Shown: positions 24,406 through 36,108 of the stretch, piece after piece
How the letters are laid out: each line of letters begins with the position of its first letter
Numbering within the stretch: position 1 is the first letter of the stretch
DNA from: Aciditerrimonas ferrireducens
GTDB lineage: Bacteria > Actinomycetota > Acidimicrobiia > Acidimicrobiales > UBA8190
NCBI RefSeq assembly: GCF_023130475.1
Contig: NZ_JAKHEX010000004.1
Coordinates: forward strand, 62,001-126,000
Direction of reading: 5' to 3'
DNA length: 64,000 bases
Notes under the pieces: generated by a model
What the model was told of the DNA's origin: nothing
The model's database searches: none
Seen by the model: only the letters and a program-made list of their open reading frames with translations
Program-made: the position numbers and the translations under genes

Positions 24406-25479
24406 TCAGATCCCCACCACTCGACCCCACCAGTTGAGGGCGGGGTCGAAGATGTGGTTGAGGAGGTCCCCGCCGGGACCGCCGAGGGAGGAGAGCACGA
24501 TGAGGGCCAGGGGGAGGATCAAGGTGAAGGGGCGGATGCGGTAGTAGCCGGGCAGCCAGCGGTCCGGGATGAGGCGCTCGACGACCGCCGAGCCGTCGAG
24601 GGGCGGGAGCGGGATGAGGTTGAAGACCGCCAGGATGACGTTGACGTAGCCCACGAGGAAGACGATCTGGGCCCAGACCGGCTGGGCGCTCAGGTTGCCG
24701 GTCAGGAGCACCCCGAGCTTGTCGTGGGCCGGCACGAGGTCCCGGTAGACGAAGGCGGCGACGAGCGCGAGGACGATGTTGGTGGCCGGGCCGACCAGGC
24801 CGACGAGGACCGCCTGGTTCCGGGGGCTGCGGAGCTTGCTGACGTCGACCGGGACGGGTTTGGCCCAGCCGAAGGCCCCGATGCCGCTCAGCACCATGAT
24901 GACCGGCACGATGATGGTTCCGACGACGTCTACGTGGGCCAGGGGGTTCACGGTGAGCCGGCCCGCCCGTTTGGCCGTGTCGTCGCCGCAGGCCAGGGCG
25001 ACGAGTCCGTGGGAGATCTCGTGGAGGATGACGGAGGGGATCAGGACGCAGAAGACGAGGACGGACAGGAGGCTGAGGTGATGGGAGCGGACGAGGACCA
25101 CCACCAGGGCGACGACCACGATGAGGAGGGCCACGAGCCGAGGGTCGTTGCCGGGACGCCCACCGGCACGTGAGCGGTGCCGGTCGGGGCGACCGTTCGG
25201 GGGCTGACCGCCGCCCGGCCAGCCCCCTGGCCCGGTGCCACCGGACCAGCCCCCCGCCGGCCACCCGCCGGGAGGGGGACCCCAGCCCCCCGGCGGCCAG
25301 CCACCTGGCGGCGGCCCCCACCCTCCGGGCTGGGCGGGGTCCTGGGGCGGCGCCCAGGGTCCCCACCCTGGCGGCGCGGGTGGCGCCTGCGGGGGCCGGG
25401 CGGGACGCCCCGGTGGGACCGCCGGCCCGTTCCCGCGTTCGGGCTCGGTGTCGTCCGGCGGGGATTCGGACGGGGCCAC
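24406..25479 (-). CDS. Site-2 protease family membrane metalloprotease (M50)
   Basis: Encodes 357 residues. The first 140 residues are Pro/Gly/Trp-rich with repeated GGWGPPPGGWP-type units and look disordered. The membrane part starts near residue 145 (LVALLIVVVALVVVLV), carries zinc motif HEISHG in helix 2 (ILHEISHGLVAL), and has the second motif NLIPLPPLDGS with the third metal-binding Asp. It is the Rip-like M50B group, which cleaves membrane proteins within the bilayer or regulates anti-sigma factors; the substrate is unknown. The GTG start lies 4 nt after the stop of the DksA-like gene. The Trp/Pro repeat tail is uncommon for the family. Confidence 0.88.
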   Translation of the reverse strand: MAPSESPPDDTEPERGNGPAVPPGRPARPPQAPPAPPGWGPWAPPQDPAQPGGWGPPPGGWPPGGWGPPPGGWPAGGWSGGTGPGGWPGGGQPPNGRPDRHRSRAGGRPGNDPRLVALLIVVVALVVVLVRSHHLSLLSVLVFCVLIPSVILHEISHGLVALACGDDTAKRAGRLTVNPLAHVDVVGTIIVPVIMVLSGIGAFGWAKPVPVDVSKLRSPRNQAVLVGLVGPATNIVLALVAAFVYRDLVPAHDKLGVLLTGNLSAQPVWAQIVFLVGYVNVILAVFNLIPLPPLDGSAVVERLIPDRWLPGYYRIRPFTLILPLALIVLSSLGGPGGDLLNHIFDPALNWWGRVVGI

Positions 25480-25483
25480 GGCC

Positions 25484-25900
25484 TCAGGGTGCCGTCTTGC
25501 CCTTGGAGGCGCAGTCGATGCAGCGACGGGCCGCCGGCTTGGCCTCGAGGCGGGCGGTGGCGATGGGCCGACCGCAGACCTCGCAGATGCCGTAGGTCCC
25601 CTCGTCGAGCTTGGCAAGGGCCCGCTCGACCTCGTCGAGGGCCTCCCGGAGAGTCTGGGCCAGGGCCTCGACCTCGCCCCGCTCGGCTGTCACCTGGCTG
25701 GAGTCGGCGAAGTTCGGGTCGTAGTGGAGCTCCTGGCCGTCGCCGACACCGAGTTCGGCCAGCTTGCCCAGGAGCTCCTGGCGCTCCTGCTCGAGGAGGG
25801 CGCGGAAGTCCGGGACCTCCCCGTCGGGGCTCCCGCTCGGGGGGGCCTCCGTCGGCGCGCCTTGCGAGGGCGCCTGGAGCCGCGAGGTGTCCGCTGCCAC
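25484..25900 (-). CDS. DksA/TraR-family zinc-finger protein
   Basis: Encodes 138 residues. A central coiled coil (FRALLEQERQELLGKLAEL, EALAQTLREALDEVERAL) leads into the zinc finger YGICEVCGRPI...RRCIDCA, i.e. C-x2-C-x17-C-x2-C. This is the DksA/TraR layout, often found beside signal peptidase or XerD genes in actinobacteria. It may act on RNA polymerase through the secondary channel, but the acidic tip residues typical of DksA are not clear. The GTG start is 7 nt after TAGGCT, a leaderless pattern. Confidence 0.88.
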   Translation of the reverse strand: MAADTSRLQAPSQGAPTEAPPSGSPDGEVPDFRALLEQERQELLGKLAELGVGDGQELHYDPNFADSSQVTAERGEVEALAQTLREALDEVERALAKLDEGTYGICEVCGRPIATARLEAKPAARRCIDCASKGKTAP

Positions 25901-25905
25901 CCTCT

Positions 25906-26852
25906 TCAGCCTAGCTGCTGACGATGGAGCTGACTCCTCGGGTGGGCGGCGTCGTAGACACGGCGGAGGTGCTCGACGGTCACCTTCGTGTAGAGAGGAG
26001 CTCCTGGACGACCCGGATGTCGGCCCCGCGGGCCAGCATGTGGGTGGCGCAGGAGTGGCGAAGGACGTGGGGGTGGACGCCACTGGTGATCCCGGCAGCC
26101 GCCGCCCGCTGGCTGAGGACGGTCCAGACCCCTTGGCGGGTGAGCCGGCCGCCCCGGAGGTTGAGGAAGACCGCCGGGACGTCGCTGGCCCGGGTCCGAC
26201 GTCGCCGGGCGGCGACGAGGCCGCGGCCGCCGGGGCTGAGCCAGCGGACCAGGGCGGCCCGAGCCGCCCCGGCCAGGGGCACGAGGCGCTCCCGCTGGCC
26301 CTTGCCTCGGACGAGGGCCAGCCCGAGGTCGGGGGCGAGGTCGTCGAGGTCCAAGGCGACCAGCTCCCCGACCCGCATGCCGGTCCCGTAGAGGACCTCG
26401 AGCATGGCCCGGTCCCGGAGGTCGGCCGGCTCCTCCCCCTGGACGCTGTCGAGCAGCCGGGCCACGACGGCCTCAGGCAGCGCCCGGGGCAGGCGGGGCG
26501 GGAGGCGGGGCGCCCGGAGGTCCGCGGCGGGGTCGGCCTCCCCGCGCTCGTCGGCGGCGAAGCGGTGGAGGCCGCGGATGGCGGCAACCGCCCGGGCCAG
26601 GGAGGCTGGGCTGGCCCCCTCGGCCCGACGGTTGCTCAGGTAGGCGTCGATGAGGGCGGGATCGGCTTCCCCGAGGGACCGGCCGGTGCGGCGGACGAAG
26701 CGTTGGTACGCGAGGAGGTCCCGGCGGTAGGCCTCGAGGGTGGAGCGGGCCCGGCCGCGATCCACGGCGAGCCAGGTCAAGTACTCCTCGGCCAGCGCCT
26801 CGAGCGGCTCCGGCCCCTCCCCCGGCGCCCGCAGGCGCCCCGGCCGACCCAC
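25906..26852 (-). pseudogene. xerD: Site-specific tyrosine recombinase XerD, frameshifted near the active site
   Basis: The GTG start has GGGGAGGGG upstream. The SAM-like core-binding domain (YLTWLAVDRGRARSTLEAY) and the catalytic domain follow, with Arg in GTGMRVGELVAL, Lys in VRGKGQRERLVPL and H-x2-R in HVLRHSCATHML. After VVQELL the frame is lost and stops within five codons (25980). In another frame the normal end continues: YTKVTVEHLRRVYDAAHP, with the Tyr nucleophile, to a stop at 25906. The GHASISTTQL-type segment expected between them, with the second catalytic His, is missing: about 28 nt, at 25993-25998. XerD resolves chromosome dimers at dif, so a sequencing or assembly error must be considered. 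Confidence 0.85.
25908..25913 (-). promoter_or_regulatory. -10 box of a probable leaderless transcript for the DksA/TraR gene
   Basis: TAGGCT on the minus strand is followed by 7 nt and the GTG at 25900. It lies over the natural end of the xerD reading frame. Confidence 0.55.
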
Positions 26853-26905
26853 GTCCCCTCCCCTCGTGCCTCGTCTGCTCGTCCCCCCGGGGCGTCCCTG
26901 GCGTC

Positions 26906-30880
<3,975 letters not shown>

Positions 30881-30883
30881 GGC

Positions 30884-31786
30884 TCACCGATCGGTCAGGC
30901 CGAAACGGGATCGGACGATGGCGTGGAAGCGACGGCCGCCGAAGCCGACGAGCTTCGCGTCGACCGGTGCGCCGCGGAGCTCGACGGCGTCCCCGGGGGC
31001 CAAGGTGCCGAGCGTCACCCCGTCGACCACCAGCACCGCCGGCCGCGGCCCGGCCACGGCGAGCCGGAGCTCCTCGTCGGGCTCGAGGACCAGGGGCCGG
31101 TCGAAGAGCATGTGGGGCGAGAGGGGCGTGGCCACCATGGCCCGCAGGCGGGGGCTGAGGAGGGGGCCCCGGGCCGAGAGGTTGTAGGCGGTGGAGCCGG
31201 TCGGGGTGGCCACGAGCAGGCCGTCGGCGGCGTAGGTCACGAAGGGGGCGCCGCCGATGGCGGCCGCCAAGCGGACGGTGTGGCCGGGCACGGTCTTCTC
31301 GACCACCGCTTCGTTCAAGGCGAGCACCGGCTCCTCGGGGCCCGTGGTCGGCCCGTCTGGCGCCGAGGGTTCCCGCCGGTCGACTCGGACGGCCAGCATC
31401 ATGCGGCGTTCCTCCTCGTGGTCCCCGGCGAGGACCCGATCGAGGGCTGCCTCGAGGGCTGGGGGCTCGACCTCGGTGAGGTAACCCAGGTGGCCGAGGT
31501 TGACCCCGAGCACCGGCACGCCGCGGGGGGCCGCCCAGGCGACGGTCCGGAGCATGGTGCCGTCGCCCCCCAAGCTGACCGCCAGGTCCGTCGGGGGCTC
31601 GTCGACCCCGGGCGTCGGGTGGTCGCCGCTCTCGAGGGTCCCCTCGGCACGGGGGGTCAAGGAGCCGTCGACGGCGAGAAGGACGGCCGCCTGGTGGCCT
31701 CGGGCCGCTAGGTGGGCCCTGCCCCGGGCAGCGAGGGCCAGGGCCTCGGGGCGGTGGGAGTGGCAGACGAAGACCACTCGGGCCAC
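30884..31786 (-). CDS. nadK: NAD kinase
   Basis: Encodes 300 residues. The GGDGT motif is in LAVSLGGDGTMLRTV, with VNLGHLGYLTEV, the NE pair in LNEAVVEK and TPTGSTAYNLSA, all conserved in NAD kinases. It phosphorylates NAD to NADP using ATP or polyphosphate. The GTG start is 2 nt after the tlyA stop, so translation is likely coupled. The tlyA-nadK-recN order is conserved in actinobacteria. Confidence 0.96.
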   Translation of the reverse strand: MARVVFVCHSHRPEALALAARGRAHLAARGHQAAVLLAVDGSLTPRAEGTLESGDHPTPGVDEPPTDLAVSLGGDGTMLRTVAWAAPRGVPVLGVNLGHLGYLTEVEPPALEAALDRVLAGDHEEERRMMLAVRVDRREPSAPDGPTTGPEEPVLALNEAVVEKTVPGHTVRLAAAIGGAPFVTYAADGLLVATPTGSTAYNLSARGPLLSPRLRAMVATPLSPHMLFDRPLVLEPDEELRLAVAGPRPAVLVVDGVTLGTLAPGDAVELRGAPVDAKLVGFGGRRFHAIVRSRFGLTDR

Positions 31787-31788
31787 GC

Positions 31789-32613
31789 TCAGTCCTCCCC
31801 GGGTCCCCGGTCCGGCGCGCTGGCCACGGCCGTCGCCAAGAAGGCCGATTCTTGCGGGGACCGTTCAGCCCCGAGGGTGGCCTGGACGAAGATCTCGGCG
31901 TTGCCCGCCGGACCGAGCAGCGGCGAGGGGGTGGCGGCCACGACCGGGGCGCCGACTGCGGCGAGGGCGTCGGCGACCCGCTGGACGGCCCCGATCCGCG
32001 CGGCGCGATCCCGGATGACGCCTCGACCGCGGCTGGCCTCGGCCCGGCCGACCTCGAACTGGGGCTTGACCAGCAGGACCAGCTGGCCGGCGGGGCCTCG
32101 GACCGCGGCGGCGAGGACGGGCACGAGGACGGTCAAGGAGATGAACGACACGTCGGCCACCACGAGGTCGGCCGCGCCCTGAAGCTCGGGGTGCTCGTCG
32201 AGGAGCCGGCGGGCGTTGGTCCGCTCGAGCAGCCGGACCCGGGGATCGGCTCGGAGGGTCGGATGGAGCTGGCCGTGGCCGCTGTCCACGGCCACCACCC
32301 GCTTCGCGCCGCGCTGGAGCAGGCAGTCGGTGAACCCCCCGGTCGAGGCCCCGACGTCGAGAGCGTCGACCCCGGCGACCTGGAGCCCGAAGGTGTCGAG
32401 GGCATGCCACAGCTTCTGGCCCCCTCGGGACACGAACGGTGAGGAGCCGGGCACGACGAGCAGCGGCTCGGCTGGGTGGACGAGACGGGCGGGCTTGCTG
32501 GCGGGCGCTCCCCCGACCCGGACCCGTCCCTCGGCGACGAGGCTGGCCGCCTCGGCCCGGGAGCGGGCCAGGCCCCGGCGGACCAGCTCGAGGTCCAGGC
32601 GGGTTCGGCTCAC
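31789..32613 (-). CDS. tlyA: TlyA-family rRNA 2'-O-methyltransferase
   Basis: Encodes 274 residues. The N-terminal S4 domain (LDLELVRRGLARSRAEAASL) is followed by PFVSRGGQKL and a Rossmann methyltransferase fold with LDVGASTGGFTDCLLQRGA, VVADVSFISLTV and LLVKPQFEVG. In mycobacteria TlyA methylates 16S C1409 and 23S C1920 and confers capreomycin sensitivity. The GTG start was chosen at the S4 domain boundary (SRTRLDLE). It begins within 2 nt of the stop of the small upstream gene. Confidence 0.93.
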   Translation of the reverse strand: MSRTRLDLELVRRGLARSRAEAASLVAEGRVRVGGAPASKPARLVHPAEPLLVVPGSSPFVSRGGQKLWHALDTFGLQVAGVDALDVGASTGGFTDCLLQRGAKRVVAVDSGHGQLHPTLRADPRVRLLERTNARRLLDEHPELQGAADLVVADVSFISLTVLVPVLAAAVRGPAGQLVLLVKPQFEVGRAEASRGRGVIRDRAARIGAVQRVADALAAVGAPVVAATPSPLLGPAGNAEIFVQATLGAERSPQESAFLATAVASAPDRGPGED

Positions 32614-32614
32614 C

Positions 32615-32779
32615 TCAAACCCCCGTGGACCCGGGGCGTCCCCGATCGCCGACCGGGCCGTCCTCGAGCTCGCCGTCGCCCCGGAGCTCGCGGCAGACCT
32701 CGGCCAGGCGGGCGACGAGGAGCTGCCAGACCTCCCCGACGAGGCGACGGAGGGTGCTGCAGGGGTCCACCTCGGCCAC
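32615..32779 (-). CDS. Small conserved protein upstream of tlyA
   Basis: Encodes 54 residues starting GTG (AEVDPCSTLRRLVGEVWQLL), with a predicted amphipathic helix and an acidic tail. It stops 2 nt before the tlyA start codon region, and a small protein at this position between the HAD phosphatase and tlyA is common in actinobacteria. TACGGT on the minus strand ends 6 nt before the GTG, so it probably heads the tlyA-nadK-recN operon as a leaderless cistron. Function unknown. Confidence 0.6.
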   Translation of the reverse strand: MAEVDPCSTLRRLVGEVWQLLVARLAEVCRELRGDGELEDGPVGDRGRPGSTGV

Positions 32780-32785
32780 GAGCCC

Positions 32786-32791
32786 ACCGTA
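32786..32791 (-). promoter_or_regulatory. -10 box for the small gene-tlyA-nadK-recN operon
   Basis: TACGGT on the minus strand is followed by 6 nt and the GTG start at 32779, a leaderless pattern. It lies between the end of the HAD phosphatase gene and the small gene. Confidence 0.5.
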
Positions 32792-32805
32792 ACCGGCGGA
32801 CCGCC

Positions 32806-33639
32806 TCAGCCGGCTGGGATCGGGGCGTCGAGGGTCCCGGGATCGGCCAGCGCGGCCTGGACCACCGCCAGGAGGCTGTCGCCGGCGAACCGGGGTGGGG
32901 GGTCCACGGCCTCGCCCGGTGCGAGCACGCCACTGCGGACGTGGCAGAAGGGCACCCCGAGGTGCTCGGCGAAGCGGCCGTCGGTGGCGGGCCGGTCCCC
33001 GACCACCGCCACGATCCGGCTGGCCCGCTGCCGGACCAGGTCGACCATGGCGGCGTGGGGCTTGCCGGCGTACACCGGGGTCAGCTCGGCCGCGACCGCG
33101 ACCGCTGCCACGAGCGCGCCGGACCCGGGCAGGAGCCCCTCGGGGCTCGGGTGGGTCGGGTCCTCGTTGGTCCCGATCAGCCTCCCGCATCGGCGGGCGG
33201 CGGCCGCGGCGACGGCCAGGACGGGGAAGTCGAAGGCCCGGGTGAGGCCGACGGCCACCGCCGCCACCTCGGGCACCGCGGCCAGCTCCCGTCCCTCCTC
33301 GGTCCGGGGGGGGTCGAGGCGCTCGACCCCCCGGGCGAGCAGGGCCTCGGCCAGGCCCGCCCCGCCGACCGCGAGGACGCGGTCGCCGCTGCGCACCAGG
33401 CCGGCTGTGGCGTCCGCCGAGGAGAGGATCTCCTCGGGCGCCGCCGGGATGCCCGCCCGCTCGAGACGGGCCTGGAGCTCGGCCTTGGTCGGCTCGGCGT
33501 TGTTCGTCACGAACAGGACCCCGAAACCGGCTCGGCGGAGCTCGCTCACCGCCTCCCCCACGCCGGGCAGGGGCGTCCCCGTGAGCCACACCACCCCGTC
33601 GAGGTCCACCACCCAGGTCCCTGCCGGCGCTTCGGCCAT
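32806..33639 (-). CDS. HAD-superfamily IIA phosphatase (NagD/PNPase-like)
   Basis: Encodes 277 residues. HAD motif I VVDLDGVVWLTG with the Asp pair, motif II VLFVTNNAEPTK, the C2 cap (LIGTNEDPTHP, LPGSGALVAAV), motif III Lys in YAGKPH and motif IV VVGDRPATDG. It belongs to the family of p-nitrophenyl phosphatases and phosphoglycolate or nucleotide phosphatases; the substrate is unknown. The ATG at 33639 is preceded by CAAGAT at 6 nt; a GTG one codon upstream is the alternative. It is the usual upstream neighbour of tlyA in actinobacteria. Confidence 0.9.
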   Translation of the reverse strand: MAEAPAGTWVVDLDGVVWLTGTPLPGVGEAVSELRRAGFGVLFVTNNAEPTKAELQARLERAGIPAAPEEILSSADATAGLVRSGDRVLAVGGAGLAEALLARGVERLDPPRTEEGRELAAVPEVAAVAVGLTRAFDFPVLAVAAAAARRCGRLIGTNEDPTHPSPEGLLPGSGALVAAVAVAAELTPVYAGKPHAAMVDLVRQRASRIVAVVGDRPATDGRFAEHLGVPFCHVRSGVLAPGEAVDPPPRFAGDSLLAVVQAALADPGTLDAPIPAG

Positions 33640-33790
33640 CACGCCATCTTGGCAGGGCCGCCCCCTGCCGGCTCAAGCCCGGGGGTCGCCGGGCCGAGGA
33701 CTGCGGAGAGAGCAGCCCGGCGCCGGGGTGGGGCGGACCACCACGGAGGCGGCCCTCGGGCCCCGACGCCGCCGACGGAAGGGGTGGGCC

Positions 33791-34000
33791 ATGGGAATGA
33801 GCGACGACGACGAGGCCATCGGCGCCGAGGTGCTCACCAGTCATCAGCGGGCCGCCCGGACCTACCGCAAGGGCCGGGTCTGCGCCGAGCCGGGCTGCCA
33901 AACGGTGCTGTCGATCTACAACCCCCAGGACCGCTGCGCCGCCCACGAGCTGGTCGTGGTCGACAGCGGGCGCCGCCGGTCGCTGCCCAAGGCGTCCTAG
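33791..34000 (+). CDS. Small Cys/His-rich protein
   Basis: Encodes 69 residues. The centre reads RVCAEPGCQTVLSIYNPQDR followed by CAAH, i.e. C-x4-C-x12-C-x2-H, a likely zinc site. The N-terminus is acidic (SDDDEAIGAE) and the C-terminus basic. GGAAGGGG lies 8 nt before the ATG. Small proteins with this C-x4-C...C-x2-H pattern are found in actinobacteria, sometimes as regulators, but no function can be assigned. It stands alone between two divergent units. Confidence 0.65.
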   Translation: MGMSDDDEAIGAEVLTSHQRAARTYRKGRVCAEPGCQTVLSIYNPQDRCAAHELVVVDSGRRRSLPKAS

Positions 34001-34081
34001 GACGGCCGTCGACCAGCCCGGGGTCGGCCCGGGGGCGCCCCCGGTCCCGCCGGGGGCAAGCGTCGGGGGCAAGCTGGGTCC

Positions 34082-34552
34082 GTGACCGGGTCGTCGGAGC
34101 GCTGGTTCCTGCTGGTCAGCCACTCGCGCACGGGCAGCACCGCCGAGCTGGCCGGGGCGGCCGAGGACGGGGCCCGCCAGGCGTCGACCCTCCTGGTCCG
34201 TCACCTGGCGGCCGAGGAGGCCGGCCCCGACGACGTCCTGCGGGCCGCCGCGATCCTCCTCGCCGCGCCGGCCCGCTTCGGGGGGATCGCCGGGCTCATG
34301 AAGGACTTCCTCGAGCGCATCTACTACCCCTGCCTGGAACGGACCCCGGGGCTCCCCACCGCCCTGGTCGTGAAGGGCGACACCGACGTCGACGGGGCGG
34401 TCCGCGACGTCGAGCGGATCCTGACCGGTCTGCGCTGGCGCCTGGTCCTGCCCCCGCTGCGGGTCGTGGGGCCCCTGACCGACGAGGTCCGCCAGGCGGC
34501 CTTCGAGCTCGGCGGGTCCCTGGCCGCCGGTGTCGAGATGGGCGCCTTCTAG
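34082..34552 (+). CDS. Flavodoxin-like / NAD(P)H-dependent reductase family protein
   Basis: Encodes 156 residues. The start LLVSHSRTGSTAELAGAA matches the FMN-phosphate loop of flavodoxin-fold proteins, and AAAILLAAPARFGGIAGLMKDFLERIY is the second FMN-contacting loop. It probably binds FMN and takes part in quinone or other reductions; the partner is unknown. The GTG is preceded by CAAGCT at 6 nt, a possible leaderless start. It meets the next minus-strand gene stop to stop with no gap (CTAGCTAG). Confidence 0.75.
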   Translation: MTGSSERWFLLVSHSRTGSTAELAGAAEDGARQASTLLVRHLAAEEAGPDDVLRAAAILLAAPARFGGIAGLMKDFLERIYYPCLERTPGLPTALVVKGDTDVDGAVRDVERILTGLRWRLVLPPLRVVGPLTDEVRQAAFELGGSLAAGVEMGAF

Positions 34553-35071
34553 CTAGTCCGCTCGACGGAACACGAGGGCCCGCCAACGCCCGCTCACCGG
34601 CACGCCGCTCAGAGCCTCGGTGGCCCGGAGAAGCCAGCGGAGGAGCTGCTCGAGCTCGACCTCCGGGCGGACCTCCAGCACCAGGCCTCGCCGGGGTTCG
34701 TCCTGACGAAGCAGCCACCCCGCCGGCGGGGGCCACAGCCCGGCTTCGGCGAGCCGGGGCCGGGCCCGCACCGCCAACCCGTGCTGGATGCCCAGCTGGT
34801 CCACCGCCTGCCGGCCCGACCCGGGGATCCGACGGCGCGCCGCACCGGGCACCCACGTGGCCACCGGGGCCGGGCCAGGGGCCGAACCGGCGAGAAGCAG
34901 AGCCAGGCCCCGGGGAGGTGGGGGCACCGCTTCCTCGGGGACCCCCGGCTGCAGGTGGAGCCACCCGCCGGGCCGCCGACGCAACGAATGGGCCGCCGCG
35001 ACGAGCGGCCCGAGGTCCTCAGGGTGGACCTCCAGCTCCTCGGTCAGCTGGGCGGCGCGAGCCCGGACCAC
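34553..35071 (-). CDS. Hypothetical protein
   Basis: Encodes 172 residues rich in Arg, Pro, Leu and Glu. The frame has the strong third-position GC of neighbouring genes and fills the gap between the flavodoxin-like gene and the nitroreductase, which supports it being real. No known domain, signal peptide or membrane helix is recognised; short conserved-looking pieces are WLLRQDEPRRGLVLEV and LLRWLLRATEAL. It starts 9 nt after the nitroreductase stop, so the two may be co-transcribed. Function unknown. Confidence 0.5.
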   Translation of the reverse strand: MVRARAAQLTEELEVHPEDLGPLVAAAHSLRRRPGGWLHLQPGVPEEAVPPPPRGLALLLAGSAPGPAPVATWVPGAARRRIPGSGRQAVDQLGIQHGLAVRARPRLAEAGLWPPPAGWLLRQDEPRRGLVLEVRPEVELEQLLRWLLRATEALSGVPVSGRWRALVFRRAD

Positions 35072-35080
35072 CCCGCGTGA

Positions 35081-35782
35081 TCAGGCCGGCAACGACGGTG
35101 GCTCGAGGGCCGGCCCGTCGCAGCGGTCGACGGTGGCGAAGGCCTCCACGGGCTGGCGCCGGAGCCGAGTGGGCTGTCGGAGAGGCCACCCGAGAGCGAC
35201 CACGGCCGCCACGTCGAGCTCGGGGGGACAGTGGAGCAGCGCCCGCACCTCCTCCTTGCGGCGCACGGCCATGGTGGTCATGACTCCCCCGAGGCCCTCG
35301 GCCCTGGCCGCCAGGAGCAGGTTCCACACGAACGGGTAGATCGAAGCGCCCCCGATCATCTGGTAACCCGGGGCGTCCCGGTCCACCGCCGCCAAGCGAC
35401 GCAGGTCCGCCAAGACGACCAGGAGGACCGGCACCCGGTCGAGCTGCTCGGCGAAGCCCGGGGCGGCCCGCGCCCGCTCGGCCACCGCCGGCACCTTCGC
35501 CAGGGCGGCCCGCTCCAGGGCCCGATCGGTGATGGGCGCCCACGGGGTCAGGCCGGCCTCGACCATGGCCAGGTACTCGTACCAGCCGGTCAAGTACAGG
35601 TCCCGCAGCTGGACCCGCAGCGTCGGGTCCTTCACCGCCACCACCCGCCAGGCCTGCCGGTTGCCGCCGCTCGGGGCGAAGCGGGCCGTGTCGAGCACCC
35701 GGTAGACCACGTCGTCGGGCACCGGCTGGTCGGTGAACGCCCGGACCGCCCCGGTCGTCCTGAGCCCCTCGAGCAACTCCAC
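35081..35782 (-). CDS. Nitroreductase family flavoprotein
   Basis: Encodes 233 residues. FMN-binding features are RFAPSGGNRQAWRVVAV near the N-terminus and LLLAARAEGLGGVMTTM towards the end, the usual nitroreductase blocks. It would reduce a nitro compound, quinone or similar acceptor with NAD(P)H; the substrate is unknown. The GTG start (ELLEGLRTTGAVRAF) was chosen over a longer frame because TAGCCT ends 7 nt before it and the domain begins there. A run of small-residue sequence upstream looks non-coding. Confidence 0.87.
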   Translation of the reverse strand: MELLEGLRTTGAVRAFTDQPVPDDVVYRVLDTARFAPSGGNRQAWRVVAVKDPTLRVQLRDLYLTGWYEYLAMVEAGLTPWAPITDRALERAALAKVPAVAERARAAPGFAEQLDRVPVLLVVLADLRRLAAVDRDAPGYQMIGGASIYPFVWNLLLAARAEGLGGVMTTMAVRRKEEVRALLHCPPELDVAAVVALGWPLRQPTRLRRQPVEAFATVDRCDGPALEPPSLPA

Positions 35783-35789
35783 CCCCGGC

Positions 35790-35795
35790 AGGCTA
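35790..35795 (-). promoter_or_regulatory. -10 box of a probable leaderless nitroreductase transcript
   Basis: TAGCCT on the minus strand is followed by exactly 7 nt and the GTG at 35782. Confidence 0.55.
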
Positions 35796-35938
35796 CCGGC
35801 TGGGTGGGTCGAACCCCCGCCGGGAGCCCAGGGCTCGGGTCGAGGGTGCGCCGCCAGCGGGCGCCCGTTCACGAATCGTTGACGCGTGCCGGGGTCCGTT
35901 CGACACCACGTTCACGAGGCCGGGCCCAGGATGGGCCC

Positions 35939-36022
35939 GTGGCCGACTTCCTCGCCGTGCTCGGGACCCTCGGGGCGACCGCCGCCTTTCTGGCCCTGGT
36001 GAAGGCCTTGGAGAGGCTGTGA
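35939..36022 (+). CDS. Small membrane peptide preceding kdpF
   Basis: Encodes 27 residues: ADFLAVLGTLGATAAFLALV forms one membrane helix, followed by KALERL. The GTG start lies 6 nt after CAGGAT, so it may be the leaderless first cistron of the kdp operon. Its stop overlaps the kdpF GTG (GTGA). Small membrane peptides of this type ending in an ERL-like motif occur next to kdpF in other actinobacteria. It may be an extra Kdp subunit or a coupling cistron. Confidence 0.6.
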   Translation: MADFLAVLGTLGATAAFLALVKALERL

Positions 36023-36108
36023 GCGCCGCCGACGTCGTCCTCCTGGTCCTCTCCTTCGCCGTCCTCGTCTACCTCGGGTTCGCCCTGGTGAAGCCGGAGC
36101 GGTTCTGA
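36019..36108 (+). CDS. kdpF: Potassium-transporting ATPase subunit F
   Basis: Encodes 29 residues: one membrane helix ([19 protein letters not shown]) and the conserved tail KPERF, the hallmark of KdpF, which stabilises the KdpFABC complex. The GTG overlaps the stop of the preceding peptide, and its TGA overlaps the kdpA ATG (ATGA). Confidence 0.85.
   Translation: MSAADVVLLVLSFAVLVYLGFALVKPERF

Noticed and set aside
25235-25330. GGCTGGC/CCGCCGGG-type DNA repeats as a possible CRISPR or tandem-repeat array
   Set aside because: They are codon-level repeats encoding the GGWGPPPGG units of the site-2 protease, have no unique spacers and no cas genes are near.
32615-34204. Long minus-strand frame extending the small gene before tlyA through the HAD phosphatase region
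   Set aside because: The extension overlaps the HAD gene in another frame and is Arg/Pro-rich; only the last 54 codons after the leaderless GTG look coding.
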